Positions 1-8,131 of a stretch of 64,000 nucleotides of DNA are shown here, in pieces. Every line of letters begins with the position of its first letter. Positions within the stretch are counted from its first letter, which is position 1. The translations under genes were made by a program, and so were the position numbers. Below the pieces are notes generated by a model, which saw only the letters and a list, made by a program, of their open reading frames with translations, ran no database searches and had not been told where the DNA came from. This DNA is from Blastopirellula sp. J2-11 (GTDB lineage Bacteria > Planctomycetota > Planctomycetia > Pirellulales > Pirellulaceae): NCBI RefSeq assembly GCF_024584705.1, contig NZ_CP097384.1, positions 3,782,001 through 3,846,000 on the forward strand, given 5' to 3'.

Positions 1-147
1 CGCAGCGTTGATCAGCTTCGAGAACGCGACCGCATGCGAGCTGTCGAGCCCGATCAAACCAATTTTCAACGGCTCGGCGGCGCTGGCGCCGCCAGCGATC
101 AACGTGCCCAGGACGAAGCAAACGGCGGCGTTAAATAAGATCTTCAT
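1..147 (-). CDS. Secreted Gfo/Idh/MocA-like oxidoreductase, N-terminal fragment
   Basis: Only the first 49 codons are inside the window; the gene runs off the left edge. The ATG lies at 147-145. The product starts with a hydrophobic signal peptide ending near GGASAAE, followed by PLKIGLIGLDSSHAVAF, which resembles the first beta strand and dinucleotide-binding turn of planctomycete Gfo/Idh/MocA-type proteins (the usual GxGxxG is here GLDSSH). It is divergent from the hydrolase at 332. The family call is inferred from a short stretch, and the substrate is unknown. Confidence 0.5.
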   Translation of the reverse strand, partial: MKILFNAAVCFVLGTLIAGGASAAEPLKIGLIGLDSSHAVAFSKLINAA

Positions 148-331
148 GCTTAACGTTCCAATCGGTGGGAGCGGGGGGGGAAGGTCTCTGTGAAGCGAAG
201 GTCGGAATTGCGATTTTGGGAAATCGATTGCATTCAAGATACCACGAGATATCTTAGGCGTAAAGAGTTTTCTTTTTCGCACGAATTTCGCCCCTGGCGC
301 CCCCCTGCTCTTCCCACGTAAACTGGTGACC

Positions 332-1450
332 ATGAAACCTTTAACGCCGCAATCGCCGACGCATTGGACCCGAGCTTTGGGGACGCTGGCGCTGATTTTC
401 GCGGCGGCGCAAATATCTGTCGCCGCTGATCCAGCTTGGTTCGCTCAGGCCGTAACGCCGCCCCCCGCGGTTGAGACAGCAAGCAGCAAGACGTTGCAAA
501 CCGCCGACGGCATGCCGGTCACTTCCCTGGCGGAGTGGAGAGAAAAACGTCCGCAACTCGCCGCCGATTGGCGCAAATTTCTCGGCGCCTATTCTGCTGC
601 TCCGCAATTGCAATTCAACCTTGAGACGCTGAAATCTGACCGCTTAGAGCACTGCACGCGGACGTTGATTCGTTACCAGGCCGAACCTGGCCGTTCGGTT
701 CGCGCCTATCTATTAACGCCGCACCATCCGGTCGGACAAAAGCTGCCGGCGATCGTCGCGTTTCACGGCACCAACGCCAAGACGTTTCAAAAATTGGTCG
801 GCCTCGACGGAGAGCCAGATCGACACATCGGACTTCGCCTGGCGGAAAAAGGGTTCGTCGTGATTTGTCCCGAAAATTTTCTGTGGGAGCAAAAGTCCTA
901 TCTTGCTTCCACGGCCGCCGTGCTTTCGCCTCACCCTGACAGCAAAGGGATGGCCGTTATGTTGGCCGACGGATTGCGGGCGGTCGACGTCCTCTTGGCG
1001 CAAGCCGACGTTGATCCGCGGCGGATCGGCGTTTATGGCCACTCGTTGGGCGCCAAAGAAGCGCTGTACCTCACGGCGTTCGACGATCGCATTTGCGCGG
1101 CGGTCGCCAGCGAAGGAGGAATCGGGATGCATTCGACCAACTGGGAAGCCCCCTGGTATCTGGGCAAAGTCGTCAAGTCGGCCGACTTCACTCGCGATCA
1201 CGACGACCTGATCGCGCTCATTGCGCCCCGTCCGTTTCTGGTCCTCGGCGGTGAAACCGGTCGTGGTTGTTCGGATGGTGAGCGTAGTTGGCCGGCGCTG
1301 CTGGTCGGGCAACGCGTCACCCAACTCTATGACGCGCCGGTTCGTATCGGCCTTTGGAACCATCACGAGGGACACAAACTGTCGTGGGAAAGCGGCGAGC
1401 GCGTGATCGAGTGGTTGACGGCCTATGTGGCGGAAAAGAACCAAAACTAA
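332..1450 (+). CDS. Secreted alpha/beta hydrolase (dienelactone hydrolase / acetyl-xylan-esterase-like)
   Basis: About 372 residues with an N-terminal signal peptide (hydrophobic LGTLALIFAAAQISVAA). The nucleophile elbow is GHSLG with Ser238. HGTNAK near residue 145 fits the oxyanion strand, and the late NHHEGHKLSW fits the catalytic His. The layout matches the large planctomycete group of secreted dienelactone-hydrolase-like esterases thought to act on plant or algal polysaccharide esters. A GTG at 326 gives two extra residues; the ATG at 332 is preferred, although no strong Shine-Dalgarno is visible for either. It is convergent with treZ and the stop codons overlap (TAA at 1448-1450, TAG at 1449-1447). 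Substrate unknown. Confidence 0.8.
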   Translation: MKPLTPQSPTHWTRALGTLALIFAAAQISVAADPAWFAQAVTPPPAVETASSKTLQTADGMPVTSLAEWREKRPQLAADWRKFLGAYSAAPQLQFNLETLKSDRLEHCTRTLIRYQAEPGRSVRAYLLTPHHPVGQKLPAIVAFHGTNAKTFQKLVGLDGEPDRHIGLRLAEKGFVVICPENFLWEQKSYLASTAAVLSPHPDSKGMAVMLADGLRAVDVLLAQADVDPRRIGVYGHSLGAKEALYLTAFDDRICAAVASEGGIGMHSTNWEAPWYLGKVVKSADFTRDHDDLIALIAPRPFLVLGGETGRGCSDGERSWPALLVGQRVTQLYDAPVRIGLWNHHEGHKLSWESGERVIEWLTAYVAEKNQN

Positions 1451-3327
1451 CGCGAATTCGGTCGCATCAACACCGCCGTGTGTCCCGGAATAAGCCACTC
1501 TTGCGTATCAAGCAGCGCCGTGCCAGATCCGCCGTAACGCGGCTCTTCGCTCGACCAGAGCAGCGCCCAATTGGTATTCTGCGGCGGAGCGACCAGCGGC
1601 TCGGCGACCGGACGCCAACTCAGGTCGCGCCCGAGGTTGACGAACAACAAACGGTCAGCGCCGCTCGGCGTAATCCAACGCAACAAGAAAGCCTCGTCGC
1701 TGATCACCGAGCCCTCGAGCATCACGTCGTCTTGCTGCGAGATCGTCGCATCGGTCTTGCGCAGGTGAAGCAAATCGCGATGCAGCGCCACAACGGGCGC
1801 ATTGCTTTCGACTTCCTCCCAGTTCAATTTCGAGCGTTCGAACGCTTCGCGCCCGATCGGATCATTCGGCATGAACGTCTGAAAATAACCTGCGGCTCGC
1901 GGAAAACATCGCATAAACTCGAAGCGGCCCTCCCGCGCCAACTGATCGATCCCCACTTCGTGATCGGCGAAAAAGAAAAACGGGCTCGACGCGGCGAACT
2001 CCTGCCCCATAAACAGCATCGGCGTCTGCGGCCCCAACAGCATCAGCGCCGTCAATGCCCGAAACCGGCCCGGCGAAGTGAGCGCATGCGTCCGCATCGC
2101 GCTGGCCGAATTCGAAACCTGATCGTGATTCTGCAAGAAGTGAATAAAGTGCTTGCGAGGAGTCCCCAGCGACGCCGATCCCCGCTGGCGTCCTTGACGT
2201 TGGTTCCACTGTCCTTGGTAGAGATAACCCCAACGCATCGCCGAGACCATTTCCTGCGGCGTGCCGGCGAAATCGGCGTAGTAGAACTCGCTGTGCCCGG
2301 TCGCGGCGACGCGACACGCATGATGGAAGTCATCGTTCCAGACTCCATCCATGCCGTAACCGCCCGACTCCGGCGACTGCACGTGACAAATCTCTTGCGC
2401 GTCATTCTCGGCGACGACGATGATCGGGCGCTGGCCGGCCGCGGCGCGGGCGGCGCTGGTCGTCTCGGTCAGCACATGCGGCGTCGAGTCATCAAAAATC
2501 GTTTGCGTCGCGTCCAGGCGCAGGCCATCAAGATGAAACTCGCGAATCCAGTACGCCGCGTTTTCAATCACAAAATTACGGATCGGCTTCGAGCTCTTCC
2601 CGTCATAGTTGATCGCGTCTCCCCAGTCGGTCCCATGTTTTTTAGAAGGAAAATAAGGGGTGTAGGCGTTCCAATAATTGCCGGTCGGACCAAAGTGGTT
2701 GTAAACCACATCCAACATCACGCCGATCCCTATCTGGTGCGCGGCGTCGACAAAGTCGCGAAAGTCATCCGGCGTTCCGTAGATGCGTGACGGAGCATAC
2801 CAATAAACGCCGTCGTAACCCCAACCAAAGTCTCCCTGAAAATCGGCCAGCGGCATGATCTCGACCGCGGTGACGCCGATCTCTTTCAGATAAGAAAGTT
2901 TGGACTTCGCGCCTGCCCAATTCCCCTCGTCGGTGAAAGTCCCGAGATGCAACTCATACAGGACCTGGCCCTCCAGCGGCAAACCGGCCCAATCGTCGTC
3001 TTGCCATTTATAGGCGGAGGAATCAACGACTTGCGAAGGACCATGCACGCCTGACGGTTGAAAACGAGACGCCGGGTCGGGATAGAGCTGCCCATGACCA
3101 TCCAGACGATACTTATAAAGATCGCCAGCCCGCGCATCGGCTACATGCACGAAAAAGAACCCGCTTTCCTGACGCTCAAGCGCGACCAAGCGTTTCGCTT
3201 TTCCATTCTCATCGACCAGCGCCAATTCGACCTGAGTCCGCTGCGGCGCCCAAACGGTGAAATCAACGCCAGAGTCGCGGACGATTGCGCCAAAGGAATA
3301 AGTCGCGTCTGCTGGTTTCGCATTCAT
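1447..3327 (-). CDS. treZ: Malto-oligosyltrehalose trehalohydrolase TreZ
   Basis: A glycoside hydrolase of family 13 that releases trehalose from maltooligosyltrehalose in the cytoplasm, the second step of the TreY/TreZ route. About 626 residues, the usual length. An N-terminal CBM48-like domain (VDFTVWAP) precedes the (beta/alpha)8 barrel, with DVVYNHFG, HLDGLRLDA (nucleophile Asp272), VVAEND (acid/base Glu307) and FLQNHDQ (third Asp). The ATG at 3327 is chosen over a TTG at 3333. No treY, treX or glycogen gene lies nearby, so its partner must be elsewhere. The upstream gap is rich in palindromic repeats. Confidence 0.93.
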   Translation of the reverse strand: MNAKPADATYSFGAIVRDSGVDFTVWAPQRTQVELALVDENGKAKRLVALERQESGFFFVHVADARAGDLYKYRLDGHGQLYPDPASRFQPSGVHGPSQVVDSSAYKWQDDDWAGLPLEGQVLYELHLGTFTDEGNWAGAKSKLSYLKEIGVTAVEIMPLADFQGDFGWGYDGVYWYAPSRIYGTPDDFRDFVDAAHQIGIGVMLDVVYNHFGPTGNYWNAYTPYFPSKKHGTDWGDAINYDGKSSKPIRNFVIENAAYWIREFHLDGLRLDATQTIFDDSTPHVLTETTSAARAAAGQRPIIVVAENDAQEICHVQSPESGGYGMDGVWNDDFHHACRVAATGHSEFYYADFAGTPQEMVSAMRWGYLYQGQWNQRQGRQRGSASLGTPRKHFIHFLQNHDQVSNSASAMRTHALTSPGRFRALTALMLLGPQTPMLFMGQEFAASSPFFFFADHEVGIDQLAREGRFEFMRCFPRAAGYFQTFMPNDPIGREAFERSKLNWEEVESNAPVVALHRDLLHLRKTDATISQQDDVMLEGSVISDEAFLLRWITPSGADRLLFVNLGRDLSWRPVAEPLVAPPQNTNWALLWSSEEPRYGGSGTALLDTQEWLIPGHTAVLMRPNSR

Positions 3328-3531
3328 CGCCAAGACTGCTCGCTGCTATGGGTAAATTACCGGCTTCGCCTGTTTATTACAACAAACGCCATGTTAGGCA
3401 ATTTACCGAGGCTGCAAAGCCGTGAAGCGGCGAGATTTCGCTTTGCCAACGAATCCTGCTTAATGCGATCTCCTTCTTCTCTCTACTTTCTTCGTAGCCC
3501 GAAGCGCAAGCTTTGGAGTTGCGCTATTTCC

Positions 3532-3570
3532 CTGGTTGGCCGCGATAGCTCCGCTATCGCGGCCAACCAG
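3532..3570. repeat. Perfect 18-bp palindrome with TCC loop
   Basis: The arms CTGGTTGGCCGCGATAGC and its exact reverse complement are separated by three bases (TCC). The core CGATAGC-TCC-GCTATCG recurs in altered form at 3687-3713 with the complementary loop GGA, so the two look like copies of one element in opposite orientation. It could fold as a very stable cruciform or RNA hairpin. There is no T-tract, so a terminator role is unlikely. REP-like dispersed element, inferred. Confidence 0.75.
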
Positions 3571-3686
3571 CCGTAAGAGGCCTTGGTTCCCTGTAAGCAG
3601 TTCAGGGGCCATTTCGCCATTTCAAACAGCGCGGCAACCACCGCTCTGGGTTCGACCGCGGCTCAATGCCTCCTACCGACTTCGTC

Positions 3687-3713
3687 GGCCCCGATAGCGG
3701 AGCTATCCGGGCC
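3687..3713. repeat. Imperfect 12-bp palindrome, second copy of the CGATAGC element
   Basis: GGCCCCGATAGC, a GGA loop, then GCTATCCGGGCC; one mismatch in twelve pairs. It shares the CGATAGC/GCTATC core and the adjoining GGCCAACC with the palindrome at 3532-3570, in inverted orientation. Best read as a shorter member of the same REP-like family. Confidence 0.65.
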
Positions 3714-3819
3714 AACCGGAATCCGTTCGGCCCAATAGCGCAACCTCAAAAAGCGCGGGCTAGAGCGCTTTTCAGCAAGCTGAACAAAGAGTCCCCTGTC
3801 GTCTAGCTTCTCCCCCAAA

Positions 3820-3913
3820 ATCAGCCGCACGGCGTTAGCCGCGGTTTCTGACAGGAACTCTTTGTCGACGGAAAATTGGAGACAAAAACCGCGGCTAACG
3901 CCGTGCGGCTGAT
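3820..3913. repeat. Perfect 28-bp inverted repeat with 38-bp spacer
   Basis: The left arm (3820-3847, ATCAGCCGCACGGCGTTAGC then CGCGGTTT) is exactly complementary to the right arm (3886-3913). The 38-bp spacer carries no gene. A perfect repeat of this length with no selection visible on it suggests a recent or mobile intergenic element such as a MITE or REP/BIME unit. No transposase or RAYT gene is nearby. The motif GCGTTAGCCGCGG may be dispersed elsewhere in the genome; this cannot be tested here. Confidence 0.8.
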
Positions 3914-4061
3914 GTCGATACGTGCCGCGCAACACCGTCTTCATTTTCAAGCGTTGGAAAATCAAAATGGGGCAGCTAGCAGGAAACCGCTCTAGTGTGA
4001 CGATTTTCGGTTGATTCGGACTTGCCTGACGCTGGGAAGATTCTACCTACTGCGGAACCAT

Positions 4062-4793
4062 TTACTCCTCGGCCTTCGCATCTTCAAAGCAACTGCGGTA
4101 GACGAGCCCTGCGGCGATCGCGCCGACAATCGGCGCCACCCAAAACAGCCAGAGTTGCATCAGCGCCCATCCGCCGACAAAGACGGCGGGGCCTGTCGAG
4201 CGAGCCGGATTGACTGACAAGTTGGTCACTGGAATTCCGATCAAGTGAATCAGCGTCAGTCCCAAGCCGATCGCGAGCGGCGCAAAGCCGGCCGGCGCGC
4301 GACCATCGGTCGCTCCCATGATGATCATCAAAAACATGAAGGTCAGTACGATTTCGGCGACCAGACATGCCACGAGCGAGTACTCGCCGGGGGAATGCTC
4401 GGCGTAGCCATTCGCGGCGAACCCATCGGCCAGCGTAAAGCCGGCTTTACCGGCGGCGATGACATACAACACAGCGGAGCCGGCCAAACCGCCCAGCACT
4501 TGAGCGACGATATACGCCGGCAGATCTTTGGCTTCAAATCGCCCGCCGGCGAACAGACCAATCGAAACGGCAGGATTGAGATGGCAGCCTGAGATGTGAC
4601 CGATCGCATAGGCCATCGTTAACACCGTCAACCCAAAAGCGAACGAGACGCCGAGCAGACTGATGCCGATATTAAAGTCGGTTCCTTCCAGTTTGGCGCC
4701 GACAACTGCCGCCAAAACAGCGCTGCCGCAACCTCCAAAGACCAGCCAGAACGTCCCCACAAATTCCGCGGTGCAACGTCTTCCAAGATCCAT
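4062..4793 (-). CDS. aqpZ: Aquaporin Z
   Basis: A six-helix water channel of the inner membrane, about 243 residues, close in length and sequence to E. coli AqpZ. Both NPA boxes are present (HLNPAVS and SVNPARS). The aromatic/arginine filter residues Phe (SFAFGLTVL), His ([10 protein letters not shown]) and Arg (NPARS) are conserved. The position equal to AqpZ Thr183 is Leu (VTNLSVNP). Two in-frame ATGs exist; the second (4793) is chosen because GGGGA sits five to six bases before it and would touch the first (4799). Divergent from the DUF1559 gene at 5132. Confidence 0.95.
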   Translation of the reverse strand: MDLGRRCTAEFVGTFWLVFGGCGSAVLAAVVGAKLEGTDFNIGISLLGVSFAFGLTVLTMAYAIGHISGCHLNPAVSIGLFAGGRFEAKDLPAYIVAQVLGGLAGSAVLYVIAAGKAGFTLADGFAANGYAEHSPGEYSLVACLVAEIVLTFMFLMIIMGATDGRAPAGFAPLAIGLGLTLIHLIGIPVTNLSVNPARSTGPAVFVGGWALMQLWLFWVAPIVGAIAAGLVYRSCFEDAKAEE

Positions 4794-5131
4794 ATTCATT
4801 CCCCAATAAACAGGATGCTTAAACTAGTAATTCATCGGCAATTTTGGTGTTGGCGACATCGCGTCGTTCGACTCATCGTAGCCGGTTTAAGGGACGATCG
4901 AAACGAAAATTAAGTGGAAATAAGAAGAATTCGCGTGCAGTCAGCGCATCTCATAATCCAACGCTGACCGACCTATTTCCGATCCAGCGGAAAGCCTTGA
5001 ACGACAACGATCACTCTGCCCGCGGCGCTCCTCCAACCTGTTTTAACCTTTTCTTGCACTTGCATATTGACTGCAAGTGCATTCATTCTAGACTAAAGGG
5101 ACCTGAACGAGAAAACCCTGGAGAAGCGTCG
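4794..5131. other. Divergent intergenic region between aqpZ and DUF1559 gene
   Basis: About 340 bases carrying the promoters of both neighbours. The reading frame of the DUF1559 gene stays open back to 4844, but the residues encoded there lack any pilin-like character and precede a well placed ATG with Shine-Dalgarno, so the extension is rejected. The notable content is the 10-bp inverted repeat at 5055-5081 and the promoter-like boxes overlapping it. Confidence 0.5.
5055..5081 (+). promoter_or_regulatory. 10-bp perfect inverted repeat overlapping a candidate promoter
   Basis: TGCACTTGCA (5055-5064) and its exact complement TGCAAGTGCA (5072-5081) flank seven bases. A -35-like TTGACT (5067-5072) lies at its centre, and a weak -10-like TAGACT (5089-5094) follows after 16 bases. 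The ATG of the DUF1559 gene is at 5132. A dyad laid over the -35 is the arrangement expected of a repressor operator. A 5' UTR hairpin is the alternative. Regulator unknown. Confidence 0.4.
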
Positions 5132-6121
5132 ATGAAGACCGATATTTATGCCGCAGCAGTGCGGCGCAACGCGTTTACCTTGGTCGAACTATTGGTGGTG
5201 ATTGCGATCATCGGCATCCTGATTGGGCTGCTGTTGCCGGCGGTGCAACAAGCGCGCGAAGCGGCGCGGCGGATGCAGTGCAGCAACAACTTGAAGCAGC
5301 TAGCGCTAGCGGCGCACAACTATGAGTCGACCTATAAAACCTTTCCCTATCCGGCCGAAGACTCAAACTACGGCTATTCGGCTCAGTCGAAGATGTTGCC
5401 GTTTCTCGAACAAGGGAACTTCCAGGATCAGCTCGATTTTTCGCAACCGCTAATGATCGGCGTCAGCTACATGAAGACGCTCAACCCGATCTATGACAAC
5501 CTGGTCGGCATGAAGATTAACGTATTGGTCTGTCCCAGCGACCCCGGCGATCCGCTGTATGTCGATGACGATATTACTTGGGCCGGCGGCAACTATATGG
5601 TCAACGCCGGACCAGGTGTCGGCGTCCAATATTGCAGCACTAGCGATACCGGCGGGCTCTTCTGGCGCGGATCTGCAACGCGATTCCAAGATATTACCGA
5701 TGGGACCACCCATACAATCTTGTTGGCCGAGACCCTGTTTGGGAATCGACTCACTTCGACCGAACTCTTGGACGCGCAAACGCAGATGCGTTCGACCAGC
5801 GGCGGCGGCAGTCCTTGCTCGACCACGGCGGACGATCTCGACGCCAGATCGGTCGCTAGTTACGACGGACGCCGCGCCGGTCAATGGCTGCGCAATCTAA
5901 CCTATCAATCGTTCATCAACGGGTACTTCCCCCCCAATTCACCCTCGCCCGACATCTTGTATCACGGCGACGCCGTGATGGGCGCCCGCAGCGCTCACCC
6001 CGGCGGCGTGATGGTCAGCTTTGCGGACGGCAGCGTCCGCGTGGTGAGTGAAACGATCGATCTCTCGACCTGGCGAAATCTGCACGCTCGCAACGATGGC
6101 GCCGTACTCGGCGAGTTCTAA
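5132..6121 (+). CDS. DUF1559 domain protein with type IV pilin-like N-terminus
   Basis: 329 residues. The N-terminus has the prepilin-type methylation pattern FTLVELLVVIAIIGILIGLL followed by PAVQQAREAARR, and the C-terminus has the H-x9-DG motif (HPGGVMVSFADGSVR). DUF1559 proteins are hugely expanded in planctomycetes; they are presumed exported pseudopilin-like surface proteins of unknown role. The start at 5132 is supported by GGAGAA about eight bases upstream. It has its own promoter region and lies 45 bases before the PQQ-propeller gene on the same strand, so the two may be cotranscribed. Two more family members sit in this window. Confidence 0.93.
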   Translation: MKTDIYAAAVRRNAFTLVELLVVIAIIGILIGLLLPAVQQAREAARRMQCSNNLKQLALAAHNYESTYKTFPYPAEDSNYGYSAQSKMLPFLEQGNFQDQLDFSQPLMIGVSYMKTLNPIYDNLVGMKINVLVCPSDPGDPLYVDDDITWAGGNYMVNAGPGVGVQYCSTSDTGGLFWRGSATRFQDITDGTTHTILLAETLFGNRLTSTELLDAQTQMRSTSGGGSPCSTTADDLDARSVASYDGRRAGQWLRNLTYQSFINGYFPPNSPSPDILYHGDAVMGARSAHPGGVMVSFADGSVRVVSETIDLSTWRNLHARNDGAVLGEF

Positions 6122-6166
6122 AGCAACCACATTCCCCTTTGTATTGACACGCATTAGGACCTCGAA

Positions 6167-7678
6167 ATGAAAACCATTTCGCCCATTATTGCGCTGCTGA
6201 CGCTCGTCTCGTTCGCAGCCGGACAAGATAGTTGGCCCCAGTTCCGCGCCGGCGGCAGCTCCTATGTCGGCGGCCCCTTGCCGCTTACTTGGTCTCCTCA
6301 GACAGGAATCGCCTGGCAGCGTGAACTGGAAGGCTATGGGCAGTCAACGCCTATCATCCACAACCAGCGGGTTTTCGTGACTTCCACCGCCGGGCCGAAC
6401 AAAGAAACCTGCGTCGTTTCCTGCATCGACATCGATACCGGCGGTCAGCTTTGGCGGTATCGCTTTCCCGCCGCTTCGACGGCGCCTTCCAGTTACATGA
6501 TGGCCCGCGCCGCTCCGACGCCGGTCGTCGACGATCTGGGAGTCTATCTCTTTTTTGAAAGCGGTGATGTCGCCGCGATCGATCCTACGGGCGCTCTCCG
6601 TTGGCGTCGTGATCTTGCCGCCGATTTTGGGCCTCTTGAAAACAATCACGGAATTGGAGCGTCTCCCGCCCAGACCGATCAATGCGTCATCTTAAACGTC
6701 GAGCATCGCGGCCCCTCGTACTTGATCGCGATCGACAAGCAAACAGGTGAAACACGCTGGAAGACGGATCGTCCTTCGTCGAACTCTTGGTCATCGCCGA
6801 TTGTAATTCACGGTCAGATCATCATCAGTTCCAATGGCGCTGTCGCCGCCTATGACGCAGACTCGGGAGAATCGTTGTGGACCGTCGGCCAGTTGGACGG
6901 CAATTCGGTAGCGTCGCCTACACCGGATGGCGATCGGCTGTATGTGGGCGCCCGCGTCTCCGAGTTTTCTAGCGGCGGCGACGCGCAACGATCCAATCTC
7001 TGCATCCAATGCAAAGCGAATTCTCCGCAGATTATCTGGCGAGCCAAGAAAGCGGTCAGCGACTATGCGTCACCGGTCGTCTGCGGAGAGTGCGTTTATT
7101 ATCTCAATAATGTTGGAGTCGTTTATTGTCTGGACAAAATGACCGGACGACAGCATTACGCCAAACGAATTGGGACCGATTGCTGGGCAACTCCGATCGT
7201 GTCACAAGATCGAATCTATTTTTGGGGGAAGGATGGACAGACCACCGTCCTCAAGTCTGGCCCGCAGTTTGAGCAGCTTGCTTCTAACTTGCTTTGGGAT
7301 CTCCAGTCCCCTCCTCCGCCAGAGACCTATGTTGAAAACGTCTCGTCCGGAAAATCTCGCGGTTTCGAGAGTCTCTTGGAGACCGGCGACGCTAACGGCG
7401 ATGGCTTTTTGACGATCGAAGAAGTCTCTGGTCGATTCCGCTCGATGTTTCCCAGTAGCGACATCAATCAGGACGGACGTCTGGACGCCGATGAACTTCG
7501 ATCCGCTGCGAAGTTGTTGGCCGCACGTCGTTCCGAATCGCAAAATAACGCGCGAGATCCCATCGTCTATGGCGCCGCCGCAATCACCGGGCGAATCGTG
7601 ATTCGCACCGGAACACGACTCTATTGCATCTCGCAACCATCGTCCCCGTCGCTTGTAAAGGAGCCTGTCAAAAAATGA
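6167..7678 (+). CDS. Secreted PQQ-like beta-propeller protein with EF-hand pair
   Basis: 503 residues. A signal peptide (IIALLTLVSFAAGQ) leads into WPQFRAGG, the usual opening of planctomycete PQQ-propeller proteins, then repeated blades such as TGETRWKTDR, DSGESLWTVG and IIWRAKKAVSDYASPVV. Two calcium-binding loops of dockerin/EF-hand type follow near residues 405-445 (DANGDGFLTIEE and DINQDGRLDADE). Propellers of this kind resemble BamB or quinoprotein dehydrogenases, but no catalytic PQQ-ligand set could be identified, so a structural or binding role is as likely. Its stop codon overlaps the ATG of the next gene (ATGA at 7675-7678). Confidence 0.85.
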   Translation: MKTISPIIALLTLVSFAAGQDSWPQFRAGGSSYVGGPLPLTWSPQTGIAWQRELEGYGQSTPIIHNQRVFVTSTAGPNKETCVVSCIDIDTGGQLWRYRFPAASTAPSSYMMARAAPTPVVDDLGVYLFFESGDVAAIDPTGALRWRRDLAADFGPLENNHGIGASPAQTDQCVILNVEHRGPSYLIAIDKQTGETRWKTDRPSSNSWSSPIVIHGQIIISSNGAVAAYDADSGESLWTVGQLDGNSVASPTPDGDRLYVGARVSEFSSGGDAQRSNLCIQCKANSPQIIWRAKKAVSDYASPVVCGECVYYLNNVGVVYCLDKMTGRQHYAKRIGTDCWATPIVSQDRIYFWGKDGQTTVLKSGPQFEQLASNLLWDLQSPPPPETYVENVSSGKSRGFESLLETGDANGDGFLTIEEVSGRFRSMFPSSDINQDGRLDADELRSAAKLLAARRSESQNNARDPIVYGAAAITGRIVIRTGTRLYCISQPSSPSLVKEPVKK

Positions 7679-8076
7679 CGCATCGCGTTGATCACGACTA
7701 CCATCGAATCCGCGTTCTTACCCTGATTCTTTCTCTCGCGTGCCTGGGATGCGGCGTTCCTGCCGCCGAGACGGTTGTTAACGTTGATTCCTTCGCCGTC
7801 AATCACTTCACCGATCAAGGCGTCCTCTGGCGCAAACAAGAGACGCTAACGAAGGAGGATCACGCAATCCTCGACCGTTTTTTTCAAAGCCAGCCCGACT
7901 GGAGTGACAGCACCGAAGTAGAAGGAACGCCGGTCGTGTACGCTTCCGGCGATCAGCGCCGCTTCTATTGGATCCGCGCCGCCCAAAAGGACGCGATTTG
8001 GACTTGTATTCATTGGGAGAAAAAGCGTTTTCGCGCCACTAGCGGCGCTGGCGATCTTGCTTCCTCCACAAACTAG
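7675..8076 (+). CDS. Small secreted or lipoprotein of unknown function
   Basis: 133 residues. The ATG at 7675 overlaps the stop of the propeller gene by four bases, and AAAGGAG lies about ten bases upstream, so it is translationally coupled. The N-terminus is basic then hydrophobic and ends in LACLGCG, which can be read as a lipobox. The rest (VVNVDSFAVNHFTDQ, GDQRRFYWIRAAQKD) contains no domain I recognise. Coupling suggests a role together with the PQQ/EF-hand propeller. A longer frame starting at 7624 is not supported by a start site. Confidence 0.7.
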   Translation: MTHRVDHDYHRIRVLTLILSLACLGCGVPAAETVVNVDSFAVNHFTDQGVLWRKQETLTKEDHAILDRFFQSQPDWSDSTEVEGTPVVYASGDQRRFYWIRAAQKDAIWTCIHWEKKRFRATSGAGDLASSTN

Positions 8077-8131
8077 AGCCTTGGATTTCTTCGTTTCCAC
8101 AAAACTCCAAACACGAACGAGCGAGCCCAAT

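Larger units (their letters stand above)
3328..4061. other. Gene-free gap filled with palindromic repeats
   Basis: No convincing gene in about 730 bases. The stretch holds three separate inverted repeats (3532-3570, 3687-3713, 3820-3913) and a smaller one around 3501-3525 (AGCGCAA / TTGCGCT). A 100-codon open frame on the minus strand (3663-3965) spans two repeats and encodes low-complexity, Arg-rich sequence with no signal peptide or motif, so it is judged spurious. The treZ promoter should lie at the left end, where GGTAAATT and AATTTACC form another short inverted pair, but no clear -35/-10 is seen. Confidence 0.6.

Noticed and set aside
1354-2790. 478-codon plus-strand frame opposite treZ
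   Set aside because: treZ on the other strand has all catalytic motifs. The plus-strand frame is Arg-rich shadow sequence without any recognisable domain.
3663-3965. 100-codon minus-strand gene between treZ and aqpZ
   Set aside because: It spans two inverted repeats, lacks a start signal and encodes low-complexity sequence.
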